Shown piece by piece: positions 48,402-61,700 of a stretch of DNA of 64,000 nt; within the stretch, counting starts at the first letter, position 1; the number at the start of each line of letters is the position of its first letter. This stretch comes from Capitulum mitella (lineage: Eukaryota > Arthropoda > Thecostraca > Pollicipedomorpha > Pollicipedidae), in the NCBI GenBank assembly GCA_030062745.1, contig CP099849.1, forward strand, positions 19,266,144 through 19,330,143, in the 5' to 3' direction. The position numbers and the translations under genes were made by a program. The notes below the pieces were generated by a model. The model searched no databases. It was not told the origin of the DNA and was given only the letters and a program-made list of their open reading frames with translations.

Positions 48402-49585
48402 GTGAGTACAGGCCCTGAACACCAGGAGCAAACAGAAGCAGGCGTGAGTACGAGCCCTGAACACCAGGAGCAAACAGAAACAGGCGTGAGTACGAGCCCT
48501 GAACACCGGGAGCAAACAGAAACAGGCGTGAGCACAGGCCCTGAACACCGGGAGCAAACAGACGCAGGCGTGAGTACGAGCCCTGAACACCGGGAGCGGG
48601 CAGAAACAGGCATGAATACGAGCCCTGAACACCGGGAGCAAACAGAAAAAGGCGTGAGTACAGGCCCTGAACACCAGGAGCAAACAGAAACAGGCGTGAG
48701 TACGAGCCCTGAACACCAGGAGCAAACAGAAACAGGCGTGAGTACACTGTTGGACACGCGAATCAAACTGTTCAGCCGTGAGTACACGGTTGAACACCTG
48801 GAGCGGGCAGAAATCGGCGTGAATACACATTTGTACTAAAGTTTGAGTGGACTGGGGCACGAGGAACGACCAGGCGACAGTTTATTTCAATACTGGCAGA
48901 AACGTAACAGCCGTGGGATGCCTGGATGTCAACGATGGCGTTGGCGATGTCCAGAGACAGTGGGGAGGACGGTAGCTGGAACTAAAATATGGAGTGGTAA
49001 CGTCCAGGTATCTACGCTGCTACATTAAATCTAAAACCATGGTCATCTTATTTCTGTGATTGCTGTGTATCAGACAGTTGTGAACATTTCGTCATGGTCA
49101 CCGCTGAGAACCTGGTCTTCATATAAGGTTTCCATGAACGAAGAAAGTGTAACAAAGTGTCCGATATGATCTGAGGAAAAGTTTGGACTTGACAAAGAAA
49201 GAGGCAACCACCAGTGGATTTGGCTGTTGACCGAGACTTTTTTTTGAGCTAAATGCCACTTTTTCGTCGGGGTAAATACGGGGCTAGAAAACCTTGTGCG
49301 TTTTTCAGGTTCGTGCTCAATTTACTAGAGTTCAGACAGAATCGACTCATGGGTCGGCTCACTTTTCGTGAGCAGTGAGTTGAGCCGACTCTTTGGAGAA
49401 AAATGTTTGAGTCACTTATATTAATCTGTGTTAAAAATTAGTCGCCCTAGTTTTGATGCATATCTGTCAGATGCAGGGCCTATTTTAAGGAAAAATGACT
49501 GCGGGGGCAATTCTGCGAACAAGACGCATTGGTTGAGACCACCCCCCCCCCGGCATTTGTGTTCTCCTTATTGAATTTTGTCCAC

Positions 49586-49636
<51 letters not shown>

Positions 49637-49680
49637 TTAAGGAAAGGACATATATATATAGATGCTTTCCTAAGGAAGAC

Positions 49681-49727
<47 letters not shown>

Positions 49728-52700
49728 GGCGAATTACAATGAACACTTCCACAGCGCTCTGTCATTAACTGATATGTCTTTTGGAGGAAACCATGTGTGC
49801 GAAATATGGCCTTGGTCCAGCACTCTTAGCACTTTCACACGGAGACTGTATGTCGTTTGTGCTGGATTTTATTTTATTTCGATGAAATTCGCGCTGGCTT
49901 TTGTGCATTCCGAGCCCATTAAATTCAAAGGACACCATTTCATTTTTCCCCAGCAAGAATTCATTCTGCCTGGACTTGTGATCCCTGGGAGATTCGCTCA
50001 GGGATGTCTGAAATGCCCCCAAACGTGTTTTGTGCTTCAGTTTTTTAAAAGAAGCGCACGATATGCATAAAATGCCCATCATAGTACTCCTTTTGACACA
50101 CTGGATCGAAAGACACTTCACATTCTGTCTCAGGTCATTGGTCACTGGCCCTGTCGGCAGCAGTGTGGCTTAGGTGGGAATGACACTTCAGTCCTCTTAG
50201 TGGTCTCGGGGTTCTGGCGACGATGCTATTCGACGACTTGCAGCAGGTACTGCTTTTGCTCTTCATCCTTCGTCAGTACCTTGTTGGATACTTGGATAAG
50301 AGTCACAGCTCGTTCGGCGAAGTCGCTAACTACCGCGATCCCGCACAGGACTTCCTTAGCGTTCGTGAAGCCAGGTGCTGTCTCCCAATCAGCGGGATTG
50401 GCGGCAAGGAAGTCCATGTTGATGCCGTAGGCTTTCAGGTTTCCCACCGACTTTGCGGCAATGAAGTCGACGATGATCTTCCTGGGACGAGAACCTCCTT
50501 TTCTGCGAGATCCACCTGCGCTCGCTGGGAGGACTCTCCGATCCCTGTTCCCGGAGTGCCGCGATCATCCTCGTCTTCATCTCACACGGCATGCCCTCGT
50601 CGAAGAACGACACACCAGCCAGTTCTTCGCTGGGGCACCATAATAGGTGATTGTTATAATAAATCATATGTCGACTATAATGTCATAATGGATAATAGGT
50701 GATCGGCAAACTCCTTGGAGATCCCCTTCGAAATTTCAGCATTCACATCAGGCTTGGCAGAACGGCCAGGTCGTGCACGGAAGCGCTGACCGCCGATGAA
50801 GAACAGAACCATGCACTGACGTACAAAACAACCATGAAAGAGACGAAGCGCTTGAGTGCTCCCAATTCACTGAGAGTCACGGAGAACTGATGGCAAAGCC
50901 AGAAGATCTTGATCCCGCAGATTATGCGCCCCATCCATCTGGCGCGATGGAACCATCTATCTGACACGTTGGAGAGCATCCGGCTGGGGAACTTGATTCG
51001 CCGTGGAGGCTCTTGACCAAAGGGGATAATCGAGACCTCAAAGAACCAACGATGATCATCGCTAGGCTGGATTTCGGCGAGCTTCTCACGGCAGAAGGCG
51101 ACGAAACGATCATTGGAAGGGAAAAACTCATACAACATAGTCTCGGCCACTGCTGGCTCCAGGTCTTCATACACCATAGGTTCAAACTTGTTCCAATCAA
51201 TGAGTCTCCATCTCTTCTTAAAGCTCTTGAACAAGGAGATCGCGGTCCCGAGGACGGACCGAAGCGCGTGGAGAAAGCCGCCTCTGCCTCCAGTTCGACG
51301 ATATGATGACGACAAGCAAAGTGAATAGGCCGTCACTCAAGCTTCTGATGAAGAAGCGTGTTTGCTCCCACAACTTGTCCGATATTGCTGGAGGTGGTGT
51401 CGAAGCTCATGCCGACGACGTTGTCCGAAACCTCCCAGTCTTCCAGACAAAGCGCGACAACGTCGGCTGGCGTTGCTCCGGCTCTACTTGCAACTTCCAA
51501 ACACCGAAGAGCTTGGCGGCACTTCTTGGACCGGTTACAATGACAGAGTCGATCCACCTTTTCCTTTCCATCGTCAGTAACAGTTTGCCGTCCCAGTGGA
51601 CCACCAGGTTGGGTGACACGGAGAAAGAATGCTAGATTTCGTCGGCAATGACTTTCCTCTGCGATCTACGTGCGCGCCTGCCCGAGCTTCTGTGATCGCC
51701 GGTTCAGAGGAGTCGTGGCCGAGGACCGAAGCCGTCGCCGATAGGAAGTGAATTGCAGAGCGATCATTGAGCTTGGTCCGATCGAGGGCTGCTGCCTGAC
51801 CAGGAGTGGCGATGTTTTTGGCTCTCCTGCAGGGCCGCTTCGAAGGCATGGCCAAGGGCTGCGGGTCATCCTGATCTGTCAATTATGTGTTGTCGGTACG
51901 CGAGTATTCCAGCTGGGCAGTTGCCTCATGCTCGGTCTGCTGTTTAATCTAACGGCGGGCCCTTTAAAGCTTCGGTCTACTGTTGTCGTTGAAGAGCTCG
52001 CTCCTCCTTCTCAGAAAGGAACTTATCGAATACCACCATGACGCCTCGGCGACCTGGATCCCTTTGGGCCTAGAGAATGTCTTTATCCTCCTGGTTTTGA
52101 TGATCTTAATGGTGACGACAAGGGCAAGATCAAAAAGATTGTTAAGGTTGTCCCTAAATCCATTCTTCTTGTCAATTTCCGGGCTGAACCTCCAGAATTT
52201 GCCTTTGGTACTGGTCAAGCTTCCTGTTGAGCTTCTTTATCACGTTCCGTTCCGATGCAGTGAGAATACGGGCTTTGTTCCACACCTTCATCATTTCGCG
52301 GACGATCTGTGTTTTGACCTACCTCTGGTAGGTCAAAACACAGCTTTCAGTCCCACACGGTGGGACTGAAAATATTGCTGCAGCACTTCTCCCCGCGAAG
52401 GCAGTTCTGAGCACCGGTCAACCAAAATTCGTCTTTTTTCTCGTGGTGCAGCCATAGTGGCACAGACTTCCGTTATGAAAGGTACTTTCTGCATTGACGC
52501 AGGTGGTCCTTAAATATCCTGACGTCTAAGAACGTGCGGGAAATTGCCAGACCGGCACCGTGGGTTGCCGTGGCATGGCAAGGCGTGGTACTTCAAATAT
52601 ATAAGTCACAGTCTGCAAACGATGGGCAGAATATTGGCGAGATGTTGCGGCAGCTTCGATTCTTCCCTAAATGAGACAGCAGGTTGCCTGTCCGGGATAG

Positions 52701-55700
52701 TTTCTGTTAATCTAATCTATTCCCAAAATACATTTTCTCACCGAATTTTGGCCATATGTTTTTCAACACTACGCAGAAGTGTAAAAGCTGTCCTAACACA
52801 GGCAGAACAAACTTCTCCATTTCCAGGTTATCGGCCCCAAAATAAAAAAGTCACCTCAGATTGAAATATTCGCCTTAGGCCCGCCTCAATGAGCTATCAT
52901 CAACATTCGTCATTATCTGCAGTCTTGGCCATGCCATGTTCGTTAAGCAGATGAAGCATGCTCATGGGATGCTCAAACCCATGCACTAGGAGCAGCAAGA
53001 TTGACGGTTTTAATACATGACTGATTAATTTTCTGTTTTCCTCGCGTAAAACTCGGGTTTAACCGCCTAGTTCAATGAGGTTCTACCAATCAGGTACTGG
53101 GATTTTAGCAGGGTTTTCGGATCAGGATGATCGGTGATGACTACAGCACTGCTGGACTGTTACCGCATTCATATAAACCTTATCTCACCATAGCGAAACC
53201 GCCCTGCGCACCAGCTCGCCCTTCAGTTTTCTTGCGCTTGAACACATCAAAGATGGGTATCATCATTTTTAACGTGCTTACGATGCAATGAAACGCCTTG
53301 GCCGCCCACCAGACAATCGCGGCATCGGGTGCCGGCGTACTGATTACGAAACACGCTCGCCAGCGGTCACTAGGTGTTCCTGCAATACGTATTATAAAGC
53401 GATGCTTCTAAGTGTGCTCCCACATTACTCAGTGATTCAACACATCCTTCGTTGATAACATGCTGCCTTGCGAGCGCAGCGCTTTATGGAATACATTCCT
53501 GGGTACGCTAGTACACCTGGCTGTTTTTTTCCTTGCATGGGCAAAGGATCTTGACTGGGGGGGCAAAGTGCCCGACTGGGGGGGCATTTGCCCCCCCAGT
53601 TAACATGTTAAAATAGGCCCTGGTCAGATGACAAGGCAACTAGATCTACATGTCAACTAGATAGTCCAACAAGACTAGTTATGGATTAGGCATGGGCGCC
53701 GAATGACCCTGTAGTCGGTGCGCCCCTAAGCCCCAATAACCAACCAACCATGGATTAGGCAAGTCTAGTCCTTTAAGACAACTTTGAAGTTCATGCTGCA
53801 AGATATTTCAGTCGGGTTCCTTTCCTGATCAGACGCATTTTAAGGTAGAAGGGGTTTTTCATCCTTTAGGTTTAAGAGCATGCCCCTGGCGTTTCCACGT
53901 TAGTGCTTAATTGACGGAAAACTGTTCTGTTGCTTTCTCGCATATCGCCATGAATAATTTTCGGTACAGTTTAAATACTGTTTGAAAACATCGTTTGATT
54001 CGCATTTTTGTGTGTGCCATGTTTTGGGCATACATGGAACTCGCCTGTATTGTTAAATACCAAATAGCATTCAAATATATGCAGCAAATCTTGACCAGCT
54101 TGCAAATCGTCCACTTCCTGAGGTACTCCTCTGTGATATTCAACAATATGTGCATCTTGAACTCTGCTTCAATATTGATCCATATGCTGGTTTCTTAACT
54201 ACCGTTTTAAAAATGGTCGGTAATGCGCGTGGACTACCGTTTTCGTTAAAAAATTGAAAATTTTTTATGTGATATTTCGAGTCTAACACCAGCAGTTGTG
54301 TCTTCAAGCTTCAAAGACTCATTTTGAAGGCATATTTTTAAACGCACTTTTGTCGCCAGACACGTCACTAGAACGGCCCTGCTCTGTCACCCTCTCACCA
54401 AGGGTGCACCAGACAGTTTCTACTGGGTAAAACTGACATCGCATGTGTAATCGCATTCCGCATATATACCTTTGGCGTCGCAAATTTTGACGATGCCAGT
54501 CATGCTAAGTGCTCGGGTTGCTGGTTCCTGATGTGAAATATATTGTTTCCCACTGAGAAGTCAATGCATCTCGGTCGTCCGGAGATATCTGAACAGCTCT
54601 GACTGTTCAGCAGACTGAATTCACCCATCGCATGACGAGCCACCACTGAGGCACTTTCACAACATGCGATACCAGCTGCCCCGAACACGTGCCGTGCGAC
54701 GCTACCTTTGTGTGACGAGTGCAGTGAGGTGAGTTCGAGGTTTTCACGAAAAAAGGTAGAGGTACGTCCGGAAAAGTCTAGGGTCCACATGTTTTTCACT
54801 GTGACTCACATCACAGCCTTAAAGATATTTAGCCAAGGTCCCTCAGCAGAAGTCTTGTTATCTTGGCCAAGACTTTTAGTCCTATGAAGCATGCTGGTAG
54901 TACAGATATATCTTGGGTGTTTCTGGCCTCGGACAAACTGTGCGATGCATTATTTGTTCTTTGTAATATTTCTTAGCTGCATTGATTATAATCCCTCATG
55001 GCTGTAACTACAGAATATTACAAGTTTTATGTGTGCAAGGGTATGAAACATTGTACTTTTGGCTGCATCCCCAAATTTACAAGTGCAACAGCAATATGCT
55101 CGAAAACTAGGTTATGTCTATGCCAGTGTATCGAAATGCTGGACCTAAAACTGATATTTCCAGCACCAGTATTTTGGGCGAAGGTAAACTCCTGATGGCA
55201 CGGATTTCTTTAATTGGACATGTCTTTTGACATTCATACGCTTACCCAGCATGAAAATTGCGCTGTTCTATGAGATGAACAGTGAGGACATAAATGTCAT
55301 CTGCAATCCACTTTTGCCGTGCTGTCCCATTTTTAGGTGCATAATGGTGATGACTGGATTTTTTATAGCAATTTTATTTTGCCTGAGTCGTAACCGTGAA
55401 TAGACTCAAACATGAGTCGGAGTAGAATCAACTCCAATTTTCCCCGAGTCAGAATCGCTTCGGCTCATTTTGAGAGAAAGCTCTTGGAGTCTGAATGGTT
55501 CTGACTCGGCTGCTACGATCCAAAGCTGGGTCGAGCACAAGCCTGGCGTTTTCCTCATGACCAGAATATCCATTCGTGTGTTTCTCTGAGCATAACAAGT
55601 ATCCACCGCGGACCAGTTAAACATAGACTTTGGGATGCTGCGAAAAAACTACTGAGTCAGCCATGCACAAAGCGGGCTCCAGCAGCTAGCTCATACTCGT

Positions 55701-58700
55701 ACGAGTAGCATTAGGTACTCTGGTGCACGAAAGAATACAGGGCATAAACTTTCATTAAAATCAGATAAAGTTTACGGCGCGTGCTGAGGCGCAGTTTACG
55801 TCGGTCACAAATGGAGCGAAAACAAGCCCTCGCAATTCATGCTTTTCACTTAAAGTGCCCATAATCGACACCCCCAGGTCGAGGCAGGGCATCAGAGATT
55901 CGTTTTCAGTGCAGCGAACGGGACTTGTGGTGAAGCGGTGCTCAAATGGTCCAGCCGGGCGCCCATCACCACCGCTGTGCCGCTCATAAATATTCATGAA
56001 CAAAAGCGGCGGGAGATAAACCAAAACGGGATGATGTTAGGTTGCCACGTTTACGTCCTGTTTTGTCATTAACTGCAATTTAAGAACTGCCTAATCGCAC
56101 GTTATTAATCGGTTCGACCGCACCCCAGGATAGTCCGTGGCTGTGTTTCATTACGATCTCGGTCATGTGTGGACGATGGCCTGTAAAATTGCCCAAAGAC
56201 AACGTCGTGTCAGAACGGCCAGACGCTAGGACGGGTGGTGTGGCTCTGAAGAGCAACTAGACACACGGACAGACTGTTGACAAACGGTCCGACACACCGC
56301 TGATAAAAGCTCAGTAGACTTACAGACAAACTTTTGGGTAAGCACACACCCAGAGACTACCATAGAGACTATTACAGACACGGACACCCGGAGAAAGTTT
56401 CGAACAGCGGACGAGTCGTCTCATAGCCTGCTTAATCTGTCCATCCATCTGGCCTTGGTTTGCACCGTCGCCATATCTAAGTAACCCTGCAAACGGCCGA
56501 CAGGCCGTCTTCAGGACTGCTGTGCTGCGATGGTCGCGGACGAGGAACATTCACTTTGTTCCATAGTGTTCATCTGAGAGTCTGTACCCAGCACCAATGA
56601 CGTATTCGTGAAACATTTTTTGAATAAGGTGATAAATCAGCATGTAAATGCGGCGTTTCACAGTTGACTATCGCTTAAAATTGTCATTCAGCGTTCTATT
56701 TACGTGTCGAGGCGTTAACGTTGATGTTTTTTTTTAAGTGTTTGTTTTCCCTGATATTTTTGTATAAGGTACCAAAAAGGTGATGGAAACGCCCCTCGAT
56801 GTCTGCGTAAGTACAGTTTTTGTCGCGTTTGAGATATTTGCTTGCGTCGTATCTTACTTAGGTTACATTTTCCTTGGTAGAACTTCTGTAGCAAACTCGA
56901 ATAAAAACTTACTTAACTTTTGACATAAGCTGTCGGACACTGCGATATACATACATGTGAAAACACTCTCACCAGGTTCCGGTGTCAGCCTCACTTTCAA
57001 GGACACTCTGAACACCGTTATACTTTGCTGTGTCAATGATGCACGAGGATAGGTACTTCCTTCCTTCTCGTAGGTCGTCTCCATGAGCCAGGGTAACTGC
57101 TACGGGTCAGACCCGGAGCGACTATCGCACATGATCCGAGAGCTTCTCACGCTCTGTGCGCGACTGCCTTCGTGATGACTGCCTTCTCACGATAAACCAT
57201 GGGAACGTTGAGTTTGAATGGGACGACTCTTGTGACGACTGCGACCGTGGATGCCCTCGCATTGGCCAGTCATTGCCAGCAGTCCTGGTGGAAACTGATC
57301 GTGACGACGAGATGCGTATACAGACTCCAGGTTGCAGAGATAACCACTGACCTTGACGTACATCAGCGAGCTTAAGACGCAGTTTGCCTTCTGAGAGGAT
57401 TATGCCCCCAGTTCAGCTGACTAGAGGAGAAGTTTCCAGCATGAGGCGTCATATACCGAGCTCAGCTGGTTAGAGGCGCAAATTCCCCGGGTAAGGCGAT
57501 GCTGCGTCATAAAGCCGACTCGTTCTTGCGTTCTTGCTCCACGGCTTTTCGTATCCAGGTCACCTTCACCGCGCTGCCCTCTCAATTCTACAAATTCAAT
57601 TTGGTCTCTGACTTTGGATTGGTCGACTTAGCTTTCTACATGGCCTCGTCTCCGCCCCCCCCCCCCCACCTCACCGACTGGCCTCACCTCTGTCGCCCCC
57701 CCCCCTCCTGACCTCACCGCCGCCTGGCCTCTTCATCAGAGGCCGGCGGATCGCCTCTCTCAGCCCAACCCTATCCGATCGTGCGCCACACCCCGGCCCC
57801 ATATCGCCCGTGATTTGGGAGCAGCGTGCGGATTCCCTCACGTCGCACGTGCAATTAGCGGTGATTGCGGTCCGGCGGTGAAAGGGCGACAAATTGAAGA
57901 CAGCACCGGGGCCCTTTATGACGTGGTCCTGCGGGCATTTTTAGTGAGCGGCTTATCGCTGTGAATGTTTCACGCTAGAACTCCTAATGATGTACTGTAA
58001 GTGACTGGAAAAACAAACGTACGATTAATATAAATGTTCGCCGAAAATCCTTTCGCATATCGATAAGTGGCGCTACACATGTATGAGTTTGATAACATCT
58101 TCGAAGTTCAAGTACTGACTGTCAAAACCACAATAAAAATATTGCTACGTGCCTATGAATGATATTCCAACAAACATGTTTTGAATATGTGCTCTTATGA
58201 TTACTAGCCATTTAAAAATATACGAACCGTTTCCTCTTGGTATAGCAGGAAAATTGTTATGCCGTTACGACAAGCTTAAAGCTGATATGAAAGTTCAAGC
58301 AGACCCGCGTACCAATTGAAACGGGTTATGGTTCACGTGTTGAACGCTCTGTCCGATGGACCAGATGTGTAGGCCGTGCTTAAGATGAGGTCTCTCGAAG
58401 AAGCCATGTCGTGCCGTGCCTTGCCGAAGATGAGCGTGTTGTTCAGATTTCCTCGAGGCTCACCATGAGGCGCCATTAAAATCATCCATAATGTTCAGCC
58501 GGGGGCCACACCTGGGTGGCTCCCGTTAGTGCTGCCATCCAACGCCGTTATCAGCGATCAAACTTCGAGGAGCATAGGCTCACCGCGGAGGGATGCAGCA
58601 TGTTCATGGACCCATGGCATGGTGTTTGGTGCGGGGCGGCGGCGGCAGTGTGGCACCGCGTTGTCGTCTCTGTCGTGTTGTGAGGTCATTGTTGTGTCGC

Positions 58701-61700
58701 CGGCGGCGGTGCCGTGTGGTCATGTGCGGAGGAATGTTTTGAAAGCTGGCAGGGCAAAAGCGATTTTGAGTTCATTTCTTTGCGTGGAACGCCAATGGGC
58801 TGATGTCGAGGTTTTCAAAACTGGCAGGGTCGTCGCTCCATCCACCTCCTGCACCCGTGGCTGAAGCACTGGTCTGGTATCGTGGAGATGCATGTGTCGT
58901 CTCCTGTGATGAGGGAACGGATCCCGCGGGCAATAACCCAGTCCCCAGGTGGCTTGCCTCCCTCCAGATTGTCGAAAGATTCGGCTGTGTGCGATGGTGG
59001 TGCGGTGTGGCAACGTTTGATTTGGATGCTCGTTTTTCGTGCCTGCTTTTGTGCCAGGAATTTCACGACGTAATAAAGTTTGACTGTGGAAATAGGTGTA
59101 TGCCGAGGAACTTCCTGCAAAGTCCATTTCGACACACCGCAGTTTTCGTAAAAGTGTTGTCTGCCAGAGCCGTTAATTACTTTTGATGAAACAACGGTCG
59201 GCCCACCCCGGCAGGAGCCTGATGCGGCTGATCGAGGCCACCGGCGCCACGATCGCCACGCAGGCGGACGCCATCAACTCGGCCGAGCTGGTGGTGGTGG
59301 CCGTGGCGCGCCGTTTCTACGACAGCCTGCCGCTGTCGCTGCTGCAGAACAAGGTCCTCATCGACGTCAGCAACCGAGACGACTCGGGCCGCCGCAGGAG
59401 GTCAGCGGCCGACGGGGACGCGGGAGTCCTTCGGGCATGGTGTTCCCCGGCCCCGAGGCGTGACTCTGGGCCTCTGGGTGCCAGATTAGGTGGGGAGGAA
59501 AGTTTAGTCGAAGTTGGGATATTGGATGGTCGTTGGGAATGGAACTACTCGATATATGGCTTCCAAATGGCGATTCGTTCCTTCGTAATTCGCCTGCAGC
59601 AAGAAAATTCGCCCCGATTACGGTGTGTGTGATAATGCAGATTGCATTATCACACACATAATCAGAATTTACGTGAGACTTCATTCTAACATGCATTGAT
59701 TCCTGCGGGCCTTTCGGCGGGCAGAGGCCACAAAAAATATTTTATGTTTTCTGGTTCCTGATAGTCTCGAATAGAGTGCTGAGAAACTGTTAAAGATATA
59801 ACACGACTAGATTTCTGTGCGTTTGCCATGGTTACCTCGGCCAGGCCAGCTATAGCAGATGGTCAGACGAGTCTTTGGCATCTTTGGCAAATCTCTGAAG
59901 CTAGAAAGGAAAACGTGCGTTAATCCCCCATATCAATACAACGACACCTTGTTTGAAATGAAGGGCGACAACTACCACTATGGTCCTAAGTTCTAAAAAA
60001 TTGATCTCCACGCCGTGAGGACCGCTGTCGATGCCATCGATCAAGAAAAAGACAAGGACAAGGCTCGACGCTTTGTCTTCGTTGTCACTGAGTTCAAAGA
60101 ATTAGCGGAGCTCTGATCCTCTTCTCACGGGATACAATAATCGTTCGCTGCTGGCGAGAGTTGTGACGGATCTATTGTATGACCGATCCAGGGATCAATA
60201 TCTCCGCGCTGTCGTCCAAAGACCGCTCCCGCCGCGAGCGTTACATCGATTAGCACACAGGTGCTCTATTCGCACCCGTAAACACAGCGATTATTTCCAC
60301 AGGGCTGCAGTATAGAGGTTGAACTGACGGATCACTTAAGCATTTGTCACGCATGCTGTCCTCCTGACGGGGAGTGGTGCTGCACGTGCGATATGTTTTA
60401 GTAATCCCCAAAGTTTCCTTGAACTTTTGCAGAGTCAGACCTCGTAAAGCGCATTCACCAACTGTATTTTTCTTACCATGTTATGGCATTATGTACTGGG
60501 CTCCAAGTCATGGTGTACAAGGCTGCTACTCTTGGTCGAACGACCGGCTTTGAGTGGAACGCATTGTTTCTGCGCTCTTCAGTGTGTTTTCTAAACAATG
60601 TGATGGTGTTTCGTGCGTATTTCCTTCACCCTGCTACGGTTTTTCACGGGAGGTGTTTCCGTTGCAGTTTGCTGTCAAATGCTGAGTACCTGCAGGAGCT
60701 AGTGCCCTCGGCAAGAGTGGTCAAGGCTTTTAACGTGCTTTCGGCTTACGTCCTGGAAACAGGTGGCATCCAGGGAAGCAAAGAGGTGCGGGTCTTGATT
60801 GCTGTTTGCCATTACCATGAAAGGCTGCCAATTGTACGTTTATACGTGAGCTTGAGCGATTTGTTCCTCCCCCCACACCAAAACTGCGCCCTTTTGCTGT
60901 GTTTTTTTTTCTACAACATTAAGTGAGAATGCTGTTTTAGAACAAAAACACGCGACCCAACGGTACGAGGTACTTATTAAGACGTTCATATATGTTATAA
61001 AACTGAATCATATTTTTCTTTGCTGTGCAAAAGAGAACAATTGCAAGGTAAGATTAACTCCATCAACAGTCATTTCATCACCAAGAACACATCATTTGTG
61101 ATGCGGAGAATGCGTTATGTTAATTTAACGCATCGCTTAGGCGTGTCGCATGGAAATGAACAGCACAAAGATCTCGCTTTGTCCCCACCCCAACACCAGT
61201 ACTTGATCAACGTCAGTCTCTTTCCTGTCATCTGGACAATCTTCATTCGCCAGCATTGCCCTCGTTTACTGCGGCCGGCAGCCATTTTGGAAAGAGCGAT
61301 GGTTTTTCCGCTCGGACACAGGAGGGATCGAGTCGCTTGGTCGTTCCAAATTTGGCTCGCGGGCCAGTTGGCAACCGGTCATTATAGGGTCGCCCTTAGT
61401 GTGTGGCGGCACGGTCGGGCCGTAGCTTTGTCAGCACGTTAAACTTTGGTCACGAGATCAGCCGTTGTATGGAGCTGCACAATCATGTTTGGAGATCAGA
61501 TGCTGAGCAAGAGATGTTGCGTAGGACGGCCTCTGATCCTGGAAATGATCCGAGCAGAAAATTTGGGTTCAGTTTACTAAAACGTCGCCGTTGTCCGTGG
61601 CGGGCGGCAGGTTCCCGTGGCTGCGGACTCGGACAGTGCCCGGGCCAAGGTGGTGCAGACGGTGCGAGACCTGGGCTTCACGCCGGTCGACATGGGACCG

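Larger units (their letters stand above)
49474..53622 (-). mobile_element. DNA transposon, probably hAT-like, 4.15 kb, inside STEAP intron 1
   Basis: Terminal inverted repeats are CAGGGCCTATTTTAA (49474-49488) and its exact complement (53608-53622). An 8-bp target-site duplication, GTCAGATG, flanks both ends (49466-49473 and 53623-53630). Subterminal regions are G-rich (GGGGGCAA). The interior has two TA microsatellites and a decayed transposase-like gene on the minus strand (50226-52306). TIRs beginning CAGGG with an 8-bp duplication fit the hAT superfamily, but P-type elements also make 8-bp duplications. Too damaged to be autonomous. Confidence 0.85.

Noticed and set aside
48379..48834. 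CRISPR-like array
   Set aside because: A contiguous 42-bp tandem repeat without spacers, in a eukaryotic gene.
47997..48860. Long open frames (up to 287 codons) on both strands over the 42-bp repeat
   Set aside because: The unit length is a multiple of three, so any stop-free unit stays open. The peptides are just 14-residue repeats, and the real coding frame here is STEAP exon 1.
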